In this document: positions 53,217 to 62,234 of the stretch, one piece after another | How the letters are laid out: every line of letters starts with the position of its first letter | Numbering within the stretch: position 1 is the first letter of the stretch | Source of the DNA: an uncultured Bacilli bacterium | GTDB lineage: Bacteria > Bacillota_I > Bacilli_A > RFN20 > CAG-826 | Assembly (NCBI GenBank): GCA_944327845.1 | Contig: CALVHN010000003.1 | Span: 1 to 64,000, forward strand | DNA: 64,000 nucleotides | Direction: 5' to 3' | Program-made: the position numbers and the translations under genes | Notes under the pieces: model-generated | The model's database searches: none | What the model saw: the letters and a program-made list of their open reading frames with translations, nothing else | What the model was told of the DNA's origin: nothing

Positions 53217-53292
53217 TGGGGTGTCGACAAGTGGTAAAGTCACAAGTCTCTGAAACTTGTATACGTTGGTCCGAATCCAACCACCCCAGCCA
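53217..53292 (+). tRNA. tRNA-Gln (anticodon CUG)
   Basis: The cloverleaf is complete: acceptor TGGGGTG/CACCCCA, D arm GAC...GTC with GG in the loop, anticodon stem CAAGT/ACTTG with loop CTCTGAA (anticodon CTG), T stem GTTGG/CCAAC, discriminator G and encoded CCA. It reads CAG codons. The T loop is TCCGAAT where TTCGAAT is expected, so position 55 is C instead of the near-universal U. Its acceptor stem, beginning with a weak U-A pair, is typical of tRNA-Gln. Confidence 0.92.
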
Positions 53293-53413
53293 ATTTTTAT
53301 TAAGATTAAATTTCAAAATAAAATATATTCAAGTAAATTTTTAAAAAATATTCAAGTTTAGCAAGGATTTTTATATGTTTATGCATTTAAAATTAAAACT
53401 TCATTTAGAATAA

Positions 53414-53441
53414 TTGTATTTTAATTTTTTTATATTATAAT
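53414..53441 (+). promoter_or_regulatory. Promoter of the CNNM/CBS gene pair
   Basis: TTGTAT (53414-53419), a 16-base spacer and TATAAT (53436-53441) lie 24 bases before the GTG start at 53466. A normal AGGAGAAA ribosome site lies in between. Confidence 0.6.
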
Positions 53442-53465
53442 TTTAACAATTTCAGGAGAAATTAA

Positions 53466-54593
53466 GTGGACCCGTATTCGTGTTTTATATTCAGTGATGT
53501 TATTGAAACTAACTACTCTCAAGTATGGGGAGTAGATTCATATATTTGGTGGATTATAATTGTTATTTTACTTTTAGTAAGTGGTATTTTTTCTGCAAGT
53601 GAAAACGCTTATTCTAATTGTAATAAATATCATTTTAAGAATTTAGCTAATAAAGGAAGTTTTACTGCTAAATTAATTTGTCGCCTTATTGATAAATTTG
53701 ATAATACATTAATAACAGTTTTAGTTAGTAATAATATAGTTCAAACATTTATTTCTTATTTGGCAGCATTACTTTTTTATAATATTTGTCATCAAAACGG
53801 ATGGGGAAGCGGAATCGAAGCTATTTTATCAACAGTAATTGTTGCGTTTTTGGTTTATATTGTTTCAGATACTGTGCCTAAAATCTTATCAAAAGCTATC
53901 CCTAATAGAATGGCTTATATTTTGGTCTATCCTGTTACTTTTTTTAATATAATTTTGTTTCCAATAATTTATTTATTTAAAGGAATCTTAGTACTCGTTC
54001 ATAAAATTTTTAAGGTAAAAGATAATAATTTACTTTGGAAAGAAGAATTAATTCATTCAGCATCTATTGCGATTAATGATGAAGAAAATAATGTGAATGA
54101 TGCTGAAGAGCAGGAAAAATTATTTGAAAGTGACGAAAAAGACATTCTTAATAATGTTTTTGACTTTGATAAAGTATTAATTAAAGAAGTATATACTCCT
54201 AAAGATAAGGTTTTTTTATTAGATATTGATGATTTAACTAGCGAAAAGTTAAATAGCTTATTATTAGATTTAAGATATTCAAGAATCCCTGTATATGAAG
54301 GAAATAAAAATAATATTATTGGTGTTTTGGTTGTTAAATCATATTTAGAAGAATATTTTAAAGATTCCCATTTAGATATAAAGAATAATCTTGAAGATGT
54401 TGTTGCAGTTGATATTAATGATAATATTGATGATGTTTTTCAAATGCTAAATAAAGAAAAAATTCACCTTGGTATTGTTTATCAAAATAACGAATTTGCT
54501 GGAATCGTTACCATGGAAGATATTTTGGAAGAATTAATTGAAAATATCGATGAAGCACCATTTGATAATTTAGCAAAAGGAGATGATAAATAA
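53466..54593 (+). CDS. CNNM-domain/CBS membrane protein 1
   Basis: This 375-aa protein has a DUF21/CNNM membrane domain (about residues 20-185) with the family SASENAYSNCNKYHFKNLA segment, then a CBS pair (about 235-365) with EVYTPKDKVFLLDID and VTMEDILEELIENI. Such proteins (CorC/HlyC/MpfA family) take part in magnesium export or homeostasis. The start is GTG, supported by AGGAGAAA four bases upstream. It lacks the C-terminal CorC_HlyC domain present in the next protein. Stop and next start overlap (TAATG), so the two are cotranslated and may form a complex. Confidence 0.88.
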   Translation: MDPYSCFIFSDVIETNYSQVWGVDSYIWWIIIVILLLVSGIFSASENAYSNCNKYHFKNLANKGSFTAKLICRLIDKFDNTLITVLVSNNIVQTFISYLAALLFYNICHQNGWGSGIEAILSTVIVAFLVYIVSDTVPKILSKAIPNRMAYILVYPVTFFNIILFPIIYLFKGILVLVHKIFKVKDNNLLWKEELIHSASIAINDEENNVNDAEEQEKLFESDEKDILNNVFDFDKVLIKEVYTPKDKVFLLDIDDLTSEKLNSLLLDLRYSRIPVYEGNKNNIIGVLVVKSYLEEYFKDSHLDIKNNLEDVVAVDINDNIDDVFQMLNKEKIHLGIVYQNNEFAGIVTMEDILEELIENIDEAPFDNLAKGDDK

Positions 54594-55909
54594 TGAATCC
54601 TATTGTTTTATCGATTGTTTATGGTGTTGTTTTATTAATTTTTATTGGTTTAAGTTTTTTCTTTTCATCTTCTGATATGGTATATGGTAGTGTAGATACT
54701 TATTTACTTGAAGATAATTTAAATAAAAATCCAAAAAAGAAAAGTGCAATTTATTCAACAAAACTTTCTCGAAATTATGATCAAACTATTTCAACAATCT
54801 TATTATTAAATGATACTGTTAATGCCGGTCTTGATTCTATTACAACTCTTTTAGGTGTTAATCTTTGCTATATAATTCTTGGAACAAATACTCCTGATAT
54901 AATTGCTGAAATGTGGGGCTTTGTTGCTTCTTTAGTTTGTTTAGTTATTAAAATTATTTTTGGAGAAATTGTTGCTAAATCAATTGGAAAAATTTATAAC
55001 TTTAGACTTTCTTTAGCTTATTCGCGCGTAATTAATGCCTTAACATATGTTTTTTATCCTATTACATTTTTTGTTGCTGGTTTTGGTAAAGGAGTTTCTT
55101 TTCCAATTACTCACAATATTAAAGATGTTGGTATAAATGAAGAAGATCTCCATGAAATGGTGGATGATATTGAAGCTCAGGGTAGTGTTGATGATAAACA
55201 AGCTAATTTATTGCATGATGCAATTACTTATACCCACACCGAAGCTTATGAAATAATGACTCCTCGAGTTGATATGTTTGCAATTGATATTGATGATGAA
55301 ATAGAAAATTATATAAACGATCCAAGATTATATAAATTTACACGAATACCTGTTTATCAAGAAACAATCGATAATATTATTGGTTATGTTAATTCACGTA
55401 ATTTAATCTTATTATACTTAAATAAAAAAGAAGTTAATTTAAAGGAATTACTTTTAAAACCACTACGTTTTCCAAGATCAATTGAAATAAATGACATTTT
55501 AAAAATCTTTAAAAAGGAAAAACAACACTTTGCTTTAATAATGGATGAGTATGGTGGTGTTGAAGGTTTAATTACAATGGAAGATATTTTAGAAGAAATT
55601 GTTGGTGATATTTGGGATGAGAACGATGATAAAAATGATAGTTATTCTATAAGAAAAGATGGTTCTTATATTGTAGATGGAAAATTAAATTTAGAGGATT
55701 TTTGCGACTTATTTAATATAAATCACGATGATATTGAAACTGAGTATGTTACAATTGGTGGATTTTGCGTAGAATTATTAGACGATAAATTTGCTAAATT
55801 AAATGATGTTATTCATTTTAAGAATTTAACTATGCGAGTAATTGCTATTGATAAAAATAATGCAATTGAAAAATTGCATGTGAAAATCGATGATGAAATA
55901 AAAGAATAG
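54593..55909 (+). CDS. CNNM/CBS/CorC-domain membrane protein 2
   Basis: This 438-aa protein has a CNNM membrane domain (1-180), a CBS pair (about 210-335, EIMTPRVDMFAIDID and MDEYGGVEGLITMEDILEEIVGDIWDE) and a CorC_HlyC transporter-associated domain (about 345-435). MDEYGGVEGLIT is diagnostic. It is probably a magnesium or divalent-cation transporter or efflux regulator, paired with the overlapping upstream gene. In place of the usual small residues, the first helix carries FFFSSSDMVYGS. Confidence 0.9.
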   Translation: MNPIVLSIVYGVVLLIFIGLSFFFSSSDMVYGSVDTYLLEDNLNKNPKKKSAIYSTKLSRNYDQTISTILLLNDTVNAGLDSITTLLGVNLCYIILGTNTPDIIAEMWGFVASLVCLVIKIIFGEIVAKSIGKIYNFRLSLAYSRVINALTYVFYPITFFVAGFGKGVSFPITHNIKDVGINEEDLHEMVDDIEAQGSVDDKQANLLHDAITYTHTEAYEIMTPRVDMFAIDIDDEIENYINDPRLYKFTRIPVYQETIDNIIGYVNSRNLILLYLNKKEVNLKELLLKPLRFPRSIEINDILKIFKKEKQHFALIMDEYGGVEGLITMEDILEEIVGDIWDENDDKNDSYSIRKDGSYIVDGKLNLEDFCDLFNINHDDIETEYVTIGGFCVELLDDKFAKLNDVIHFKNLTMRVIAIDKNNAIEKLHVKIDDEIKE

Positions 55910-55930
55910 TTAACAAAACGTATATTTTTT

Positions 55931-55998
55931 GTTAAAGTATTTAACTGACTCGAGTGTCTTTCCCATGACTAACCACTCGTAAAATTTAACAGGGGGAT
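55931..55998 (+). promoter_or_regulatory. Structured queT leader, candidate preQ1-type riboswitch
   Basis: A GTTAAA/TTTAAC hairpin (55931-55945) is followed by a 6-bp stem CGAGTG/CACTCG (55951-55956 with 55974-55979) enclosing a 17-base loop that contains TTTCCC. An A/U-rich linker leads to the SD AGGGGGA (55991-55997). TCCC in the loop can pair with GGGA of the SD, giving an H-type pseudoknot that hides the ribosome site. All preQ1 riboswitch classes use SD- or tail-pairing pseudoknots and occur upstream of queT. The exact class consensus is not matched by eye. Confidence 0.5.
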
Positions 55999-56003
55999 TT
56001 TTT

Positions 56004-56579
56004 ATGAAAAAAGAAAGTAAATTTCTTTTGTGGTTTAAAAGAAATTTAACAATCAAAATGATTGCAGCAAATGCATTAATTGCTACACTTTATGCAGTAA
56101 TTACTGTAATTTGTGGACCGCTAAGTTATGTAGGCGGTTCATTACAATTAAGATTTTCTGAAATCTTGAACTTACTAGTGTTCTTTAATCCTATCTATTC
56201 TATAGGTTTGACTATCGGATGTTTGATTGCGAATCTTGTTTCACTTTATGGAATTTTTGATATCGTTTTTGGAACATTAGGAACACTTATTAGTTGTTTA
56301 CTCATTGTTTTAATCTCGAAAACAATTAAAAATCTACTTGTATCCGGCTTAGTACCATGCATTATTAATGCTTTAATAGTACCGCTAATTGTTTATTTAT
56401 ATACTCCAACAATGGAAATGAATGCCTTAATATATTTAACCTTCTTTGGTTGGACTTTTTTAGGTGAATTTATATGTATTATATGTGTTGGATATCCTAT
56501 TATTTTAGTTTCTAGTAAAAAATATAAGGGATTCAGTCAATTAATAAATTCTACGCAAAATTTTACCTATAAATTTTAA
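56004..56579 (+). CDS. queT: QueT family queuosine-precursor transporter S component
   Basis: This 191-aa membrane protein has about five hydrophobic segments and the QueT pattern ALIATLYAVITVICGPLSYVGGSLQLRFSEILNLLVFF ... GLTIGCLIANL ... DIVFGTLGT. QueT is the substrate-binding S component of an ECF transporter for preQ1 or related queuosine precursors. The shared energising module is not in this window. A structured leader with SD pairing precedes it. The gene implies that the cell salvages, rather than makes, queuosine precursors. Confidence 0.88.
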   Translation: MKKESKFLLWFKRNLTIKMIAANALIATLYAVITVICGPLSYVGGSLQLRFSEILNLLVFFNPIYSIGLTIGCLIANLVSLYGIFDIVFGTLGTLISCLLIVLISKTIKNLLVSGLVPCIINALIVPLIVYLYTPTMEMNALIYLTFFGWTFLGEFICIICVGYPIILVSSKKYKGFSQLINSTQNFTYKF

Positions 56580-56669
56580 TTTTTAGAAAATAATTAAGTT
56601 TAGCAAGTTTTTTTAATAAAATATTGAATTAATTTAATTTATTTTTAGTTTTAGTTTAAATTATATCTG

Positions 56670-56678
56670 TGATATAAT
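56670..56678 (+). promoter_or_regulatory. Extended -10 of mgsA (leaderless)
   Basis: TGATATAAT (56670-56678) is a perfect extended -10 element placed 7 bases before the mgsA ATG at 56686, with no SD. The transcript should start at the start codon. Confidence 0.65.
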
Positions 56679-56685
56679 TTTTTGT

Positions 56686-57057
56686 ATGAGAATTGCATTG
56701 ATAGCACACGATAAAAAGAAACAAGAAATGATCGAATTAGCTTCAAAATATGAAAGCGTTTTAAGAGAACATGAATTGTTTGCAACTGGCACAACTGGAA
56801 TGCTTGTTATGGGTGCAACAGGCTTGAAACTTACTTGTATGAAATCAGGTCCTTTAGGTGGAGATCAACAAATTGGGTCTATGATAGCTGAGAAAAAATT
56901 AGACATGATAATTTTTTTAAGAGATCCTTTAACATCTCAACCTCACGAACCTGATGTAAGTGCGCTTTTAAGGTTATCAGATGTTTATTGTATTCCTTTA
57001 GCGACAAACCATGCTAGTGCAGAAATTATGTTAGACTATTTAAAAAGTCTTAAATAA
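56686..57057 (+). CDS. mgsA: Methylglyoxal synthase
   Basis: This 123-aa enzyme converts dihydroxyacetone phosphate to methylglyoxal and phosphate, a bypass that releases phosphate when sugar phosphates accumulate. The family motifs [31 protein letters not shown] (with the catalytic Asp) and [15 protein letters not shown] are all present. The length is slightly short but complete. It appears leaderless. The ROK glucokinase gene follows 26 bp later, which joins a glycolytic overflow enzyme with a sugar kinase. Confidence 0.95.
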   Translation: MRIALIAHDKKKQEMIELASKYESVLREHELFATGTTGMLVMGATGLKLTCMKSGPLGGDQQIGSMIAEKKLDMIIFLRDPLTSQPHEPDVSALLRLSDVYCIPLATNHASAEIMLDYLKSLK

Positions 57058-57083
57058 TTGCTTAATATTTTAGGAGTTTTTCT

Positions 57084-58046
57084 ATGGATCAATTATTTAT
57101 TGGTGTCGATATTGGCGGCATGTCAATTAAAGCTGCTTTAGTAAATCGACAAGGGGAAATAAAATATAAAACACACTGCAAAACGGATGCAAAACAAGGT
57201 CCAGGTGTTTTTTTAAAAGACGTTAGAAATTTAATTCTTGAAATCATTGATTTTTCAAAAGCTCATGATAGCTTCGTTGGCGGCATTGGTTTTGGTGTCC
57301 CGGGAGTTGTAAATAATATAAAAGGAACTATAGATTATGCTCCTAATCTCTACATGGAAAATGTTTCTTTTAAAGAGTATTTTAAAGATCTTAATATTCC
57401 AATTTTTCTTTCAAATGATGCAAATGTTGCATGCTTAGCCGAAGTTAGATTTGGTGCAGCTAAAGATTATAACAATGTTGTTTTATTAACTTTAGGTACT
57501 GGTATTGGTGGCGGAATCGTTATTAATAATGAACTTTATGAAGGAAACGAAGGAAAAGGCGCTGAAATTGGTCACACTGTTTTAGTAGTTGATGGGGAAC
57601 AATGTGGATGTGGAAGAAAAGGGTGTTTTGAGGCTTATGCTTCTGCAAGTAGTTTATTAAGATATACTCGCAATGAAATGATTAATAATCCTAACTCTTT
57701 GATGTGGAAATATTGTAAGGGCAACATTGAAAATGTTGATGGTAAAACTTCTTTTGAATGTGCAAAAAAAGGTGATATTTCTGCTAATTTTGTAATTGAT
57801 AAATATATAAAATATTTATCTGAAGGCGTTTTAAATATATGTAATATTTTTAGACCTGAAGCAATCTTAATTGGTGGAGGTTTATCTAATCAAGGAGATT
57901 ATTTATTAAGCAAAATTATTAAATATTGTTCCGAAAGAGATTATGGTTATAAAAATACTCCTAAACCTGAATTCTTAATTTGTAAGCTTAAAAATGATGC
58001 CGGTGTTATTGGTGCTGCTGCATTAGCAATGGAAAAAATGGATTAA
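57084..58046 (+). CDS. glcK: ROK family glucokinase
   Basis: This 320-aa kinase of the ROK family phosphorylates glucose with ATP. The N-terminal phosphate loop is VDIGGMSIKAALV. The sugar-binding region includes SNDANVACLAE, GTGIGGGIV is typical, and the ROK zinc motif CGCGRKGCFEAYAS lies near residues 175-190 with the ExGH element (EIGHTV) before it. GGAG precedes the ATG. It stands 4 bp before pyrG. A kinase role is likelier than a repressor role because there is no N-terminal HTH. Confidence 0.88.
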   Translation: MDQLFIGVDIGGMSIKAALVNRQGEIKYKTHCKTDAKQGPGVFLKDVRNLILEIIDFSKAHDSFVGGIGFGVPGVVNNIKGTIDYAPNLYMENVSFKEYFKDLNIPIFLSNDANVACLAEVRFGAAKDYNNVVLLTLGTGIGGGIVINNELYEGNEGKGAEIGHTVLVVDGEQCGCGRKGCFEAYASASSLLRYTRNEMINNPNSLMWKYCKGNIENVDGKTSFECAKKGDISANFVIDKYIKYLSEGVLNICNIFRPEAILIGGGLSNQGDYLLSKIIKYCSERDYGYKNTPKPEFLICKLKNDAGVIGAAALAMEKMD

Positions 58047-58050
58047 CATT

Positions 58051-59667
58051 ATGAAAAAAGAAATGAAATTTATATTTGTAACAGGCGGAGTTGTTTCCTC
58101 TTTAGGTAAGGGGATAAGTGCTGCAATGATTGGCAGGCTTTTAAAAAGAAGAGGATTAAATGTTTTCTCTATGAAACTAGATCCTTATTTAAATATAGAT
58201 CCAGGTACAATGTCACCTTATCAACATGGTGAAGTTTTTGTTACAAAAGATGGTGGAGAAACTGACCTCGATTTAGGGCACTATGAAAGAATTATAAATA
58301 CATCATTAACAAAAGAAAGTAGTGTTACTAGTGGTAAAGTTTATTCAACTGTCATTGAAAATGAAAGAAAAGGCTTATATTTAGGCGCTACTATACAAAT
58401 TATTCCACATATTACTAACGAAATAAAAAGAAGAATTATTGCTGGTTTTAATGCAAAAGATGATACAGATGTTTGTATTGTTGAAATTGGTGGAACAGTT
58501 GGTGATATTGAATCTTTACCTTTCTTAGAAGCGATTCGTCAAATGAGAAGAGAACTAGGATATGAAAATACCTTTTTTGTTCATAATACCTTAGTTCCAT
58601 ATTTACATACTACTGGTGAAATTAAAACAAAACCTACTCAACATAGTGTTAAAGAATTAACTGGATTAGGAATTCAACCTGATGCTTTGCTTTTAAGATG
58701 TGAAAAGAAAGTTGATAAAGCTAGTAAAGAAAAAGTTGCTTTATTCTGCAATTTAGCTACAAATGCTGTTTTTTCTGTTGAAGACATGCCTTTTATATAT
58801 GAAGTTGCTATTTGTTTACAAAAGCAACATCTGGATGATTTAATTGTTAAACATCTTCAATTAGATTGTGAACCAGAAGCCAAAATGGATGATTGGATCG
58901 AATTTATTAATCGAATCAAAAAGATAAAAGAAAGTGTAACTATTGCACTTGTTGGCAAATATGTCGAACTTCACGATGCTTATATTTCTGTTTATGAATC
59001 GTTAAAATATGCAGGTTATAAATATAATAAAAATATTAAAGTTTTATGGATTGATTCTGAACAACTTGAAACCGATGATGAACTCTTTGAATCTTTAAAA
59101 AGTGCAAGTGGAATTATAATCCCTGGTGGTTTTGGAAAAAGAGGAGTTGAAGGAAAGATTAAAGCTATTCATTATGCTCGTGTTAATAAGATTCCATTCT
59201 TAGGTTTATGTTTAGGTATGCAACTTTCATTAATTGAATTTGCTCGAGATGTTTTAGGCTATAAGGATGCTAATTCGACTGAATTTGATGAAAATACAAC
59301 TCACCCAATTATTGATTATCTTCCAGAACAATATAAGGGTATAAAGATGGGTGGAACCATGAGACTTGGTGACTATGATTGCGAATTAACAGAAGGCACA
59401 AAGACCTATGATTTATATCAATCTAAATTTATTAAAGAAAGACATAGACACCGTTATGAATTTAATAATAAATTTAAACAAGATTTTATCGATAATGGCG
59501 TTGTTTTTTCAGGAATTAATCCTCAAACCCATTTATGTGAAATAATCGAATTAAAAGATCACCCTTATTTTATTGCTTGTCAGTTCCATCCAGAATTTCA
59601 ATCCCGCCCTTTAAAACCACATCCTTTATTTGATGGTTTTGTCAAAGCCGCAATAGAATATGAATAA
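58051..59667 (+). CDS. pyrG: CTP synthase
   Basis: This 538-aa amidoligase makes CTP from UTP, ATP and glutamine. The synthase domain begins TGGVVSSLGKGISAA with the P-loop. CTP/UTP site residues SVKELTG and the lid follow. The C-terminal glutaminase domain has the nucleophile Cys in GLCLGMQL and the catalytic His/Glu in CQFHPEFQSRP. The length is standard. It overlaps the next gene by 8 bp. Confidence 0.97.
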   Translation: MKKEMKFIFVTGGVVSSLGKGISAAMIGRLLKRRGLNVFSMKLDPYLNIDPGTMSPYQHGEVFVTKDGGETDLDLGHYERIINTSLTKESSVTSGKVYSTVIENERKGLYLGATIQIIPHITNEIKRRIIAGFNAKDDTDVCIVEIGGTVGDIESLPFLEAIRQMRRELGYENTFFVHNTLVPYLHTTGEIKTKPTQHSVKELTGLGIQPDALLLRCEKKVDKASKEKVALFCNLATNAVFSVEDMPFIYEVAICLQKQHLDDLIVKHLQLDCEPEAKMDDWIEFINRIKKIKESVTIALVGKYVELHDAYISVYESLKYAGYKYNKNIKVLWIDSEQLETDDELFESLKSASGIIIPGGFGKRGVEGKIKAIHYARVNKIPFLGLCLGMQLSLIEFARDVLGYKDANSTEFDENTTHPIIDYLPEQYKGIKMGGTMRLGDYDCELTEGTKTYDLYQSKFIKERHRHRYEFNNKFKQDFIDNGVVFSGINPQTHLCEIIELKDHPYFIACQFHPEFQSRPLKPHPLFDGFVKAAIEYE

Positions 59668-60586
59668 AAACTATAAAGATAATTTAAAAAAAAGAGACAT
59701 TAAAGAAACTAAAAAAAATATAGATTTTAAAGAATATAAGGTTAAAAGTGAAAGTATTTTAATCGTTTTTTTGATGAAGGAAATTGGTTTTTCTAGAAAC
59801 AACGCTAAAAAAATATTATCACATCATTTAGTTAGTGTTGATGGTGCTCCTGTATCTCAATTTGATTTTTCATTATTTAAAGGTGATACAGTAATTATTG
59901 CTAAAAGACCAATTAGAAAGAAGGAAAATAATTCTTTAAAAATCATTTATGAAGACGACGAGATAATTGTAATAAATAAACCTTATGGAGTGCTATCGGT
60001 TGCTTCTGATAAAGAAAAATGCATAACTGCATATCGAATGGTTACAGATTATGTCCAACAAAAAGATAAACATAATCGTGTTTTTGTTGTCCATAGAATA
60101 GATAAAGAAACATCTGGAGTTTTAATGTTTGCAAAAAATAACAAATTAAAGGAAGAATTGACAAATAATTGGAATGAATTAGTACAAAAAAGAGGGTATT
60201 ATGCAGTTTGCGAAGGTGTTTTTAAAGAAAAAAGCATGCATATTGAAAATTATTTAAAACAAAACTCCTTAAATTTAGTTTATATTACAAAAAATAGTAA
60301 AGGTGCTCAAAAAGCTATAACAGATTATAAAGTTATCAAGGAAAACGATAAGTATTCTTTGGTTGATGTTGATATTAAAACTGGTAGAAAAAATCAAATA
60401 AGAGTTACTCTTGGTAGTTTAGGTCATTATATTTTGGGTGATGATAAATATGGTGAGCCAGCAAATCCAATAAATAGATTATGTTTACACGCTTATGAAT
60501 TAAAATTAACCCACCCTTTAACTAAAAAAACATTAACTTTTAGAGCACCAATTCCTAAAGAATTTTTGAATTTCTTTAAAAATTAA
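59660..60586 (+). CDS. RluA-family 23S rRNA/tRNA pseudouridine synthase
   Basis: This 308-aa pseudouridine synthase has an N-terminal S4 domain (about residues 40-95) and the RluA/RluD catalytic domain. The signature is VVHRIDKETSGVLMFAKN, with the catalytic Asp in HRID, where most family members have HRLD. INKPYGVLSV and GRKNQIRVTLGSLGHYILGDDKYG are typical. The substrate (RluD-like positions in helix 69, or others) cannot be assigned. It overlaps pyrG by 8 bp and converges on rsmI with a 4-bp overlap. Confidence 0.9.
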   Translation: MNKNYKDNLKKRDIKETKKNIDFKEYKVKSESILIVFLMKEIGFSRNNAKKILSHHLVSVDGAPVSQFDFSLFKGDTVIIAKRPIRKKENNSLKIIYEDDEIIVINKPYGVLSVASDKEKCITAYRMVTDYVQQKDKHNRVFVVHRIDKETSGVLMFAKNNKLKEELTNNWNELVQKRGYYAVCEGVFKEKSMHIENYLKQNSLNLVYITKNSKGAQKAITDYKVIKENDKYSLVDVDIKTGRKNQIRVTLGSLGHYILGDDKYGEPANPINRLCLHAYELKLTHPLTKKTLTFRAPIPKEFLNFFKN

Positions 60587-61410
60587 AGCATATTCTTTTC
60601 TTTTAATAAATCATAAAGTTCATTTTTTCTTATATTTAAAGATAATGAAGTTGCTAGTATAGAATCCTTTTTTGAAAAACCATTTTCTAAAAATTTATTA
60701 TATAAATTGATTATTGAATCTTTATTAATTTCTTCTTTTGTATTTTGAGCGCCTTCGATGACAATAACTAATTCACCAATTAAGGTTTGATTTTGTTCGA
60801 TAATATTTTTAAGACTATCGCGAATAAATTCTTCATGAAGTTTTGTTAATTCACGAGCTATTGAAACTTTTCTATCTCCAAATACATCATATATATCTTT
60901 TAAAGTTTCTTTAATTCTATGTGGTGATTCATAAAAAATAATGGTAAATGGAATGGTTTTTAATGAAAATAGCTCTTTTTTTCTTTGTGAAGATTTTGCT
61001 GAAAGAAATCCGTAGAAAAAGAAGTGGTCAGTATTTAAACCACTACCAACTAAGGCATTTAACATTGCATTTGGACCAGAAATAGGGACAATTGTTATTC
61101 CTTTATTAATTGCTTCTTTAACTAAAATATAACCAGGATCAGAAATGCAAGGATAACCTGCATCAGATAAATAACCTATTGTTTTCCCATCTAAAATATC
61201 ATTTATTATATTAATTGAGGAAGATTTTTCGTTGTGTTCGTGACATGAAATGCATTTTTTTGAAATATTTAAGATGTTTAAAAGTTTTAAAGTGTTTCTG
61301 GTATCTTCACATGCTAAATATGAGCAATCTTCAATTGCTTCAAAAAATCTAGGAGAAACTTCTTTTAAGTTTCCAATAGGGGTAGGGATTAAATATAATT
61401 TTCCAATCAT
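60583..61410 (-). CDS. rsmI: 16S rRNA (cytidine1402-2'-O)-methyltransferase
   Basis: This 275-aa tetrapyrrole-methylase-fold enzyme adds a 2'-O-methyl group at C1402 of 16S rRNA. It begins LYLIPTPIGNLKEVSPR, with LACEDTRNTLKLL, PGYILVKEA, PISGPNAMLNALVGSGL and FYESPHRIKETL as family motifs. The length is standard. It is the last gene of the recR-tmk-holB-ricT-rsmI operon, overlapping ricT by 4 bp. This order is the usual Firmicutes one. Confidence 0.95.
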   Translation of the reverse strand: MIGKLYLIPTPIGNLKEVSPRFFEAIEDCSYLACEDTRNTLKLLNILNISKKCISCHEHNEKSSSINIINDILDGKTIGYLSDAGYPCISDPGYILVKEAINKGITIVPISGPNAMLNALVGSGLNTDHFFFYGFLSAKSSQRKKELFSLKTIPFTIIFYESPHRIKETLKDIYDVFGDRKVSIARELTKLHEEFIRDSLKNIIEQNQTLIGELVIVIEGAQNTKEEINKDSIINLYNKFLENGFSKKDSILATSLSLNIRKNELYDLLKEKNML

Positions 61411-62234
61411 TTTTTCTTTTTGTTATTCAATTTATTAAACTCTTCAAGAGTTAAAAAGTCGATATTTTCTTCATTTTCAATTTTTATTGTTTTAGAAATA
61501 ATATTTATACCAGTTACTTTATATTCTTTTTTATCATAGGTAATAATAGTTCCAATTTGTGGGAAATTTTTCTTTTCTTCTGTATAAAGATCGTCTTCAT
61601 ATTTTAAACAACACATTAATTTGCCACATTGTCCAGACAATTTTGGAAGATTTATTGAGAGCATTTGATTTTTTGCTTTTGATAATGTTATTCCTTCAAA
61701 TACATTTATAAATTTTGTGCAACATAATTCTAGACCACAAATTCCAATTCCACCGATTTTTTGGGCTTTTTCACGTGGGCTTATTTGTTTTAATTCAATT
61801 CTACATCCTAATTTATTTGCTAAAACTTTTAATAATTCTCTAAAATCAACTCTTTCTGAAGCTAAATACGTAAATAATATTTTAGTTTTATCTAAAGTAT
61901 ATTCAGCATTTAATAAATTCATATCTAGATTCAAACTCTTAATAGATTCATTAAAGATAGTCATTGCTTTTTTTGCAGCTTTATCGTTTTCTCTTTTTTG
62001 AGTTATATCAAATCTTGTAGCTTTTCTTAAAATTGGTTTAATTTGTAGGTGAAAATTAATCTCCTCTAAAGGTTTTATTTCGCCTACAACTTTTCCTATT
62101 TCTATTCCGACAATAGATTCAACAACTACATAATCATTTTCTTTAATAGTTTCATCGTCTGTTTTGAAATAGTATGTTTTATTAGCGTTAGCAAACTGTA
62201 TATTTAAGCAATATTCCATATTGTTATTCTCCAT
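61407..62234 (-). CDS. ricT: PSP1-domain protein RicT/YaaT
   Basis: This 275-aa protein matches RicT (YaaT), one of three proteins of the Ric complex that in Bacillus binds iron-sulfur clusters and promotes RNase Y-dependent mRNA processing. The conserved cysteine region GICGLELCCTKF ... LSGQCGKLMCCLKYE (about residues 170-212) carries six cysteines that fit the cluster ligands. The partners RicA and RicF are not in this window. It overlaps holB by 11 bp and rsmI by 4 bp. Confidence 0.92.
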   Translation of the reverse strand: MENNNMEYCLNIQFANANKTYYFKTDDETIKENDYVVVESIVGIEIGKVVGEIKPLEEINFHLQIKPILRKATRFDITQKRENDKAAKKAMTIFNESIKSLNLDMNLLNAEYTLDKTKILFTYLASERVDFRELLKVLANKLGCRIELKQISPREKAQKIGGIGICGLELCCTKFINVFEGITLSKAKNQMLSINLPKLSGQCGKLMCCLKYEDDLYTEEKKNFPQIGTIITYDKKEYKVTGINIISKTIKIENEENIDFLTLEEFNKLNNKKKK

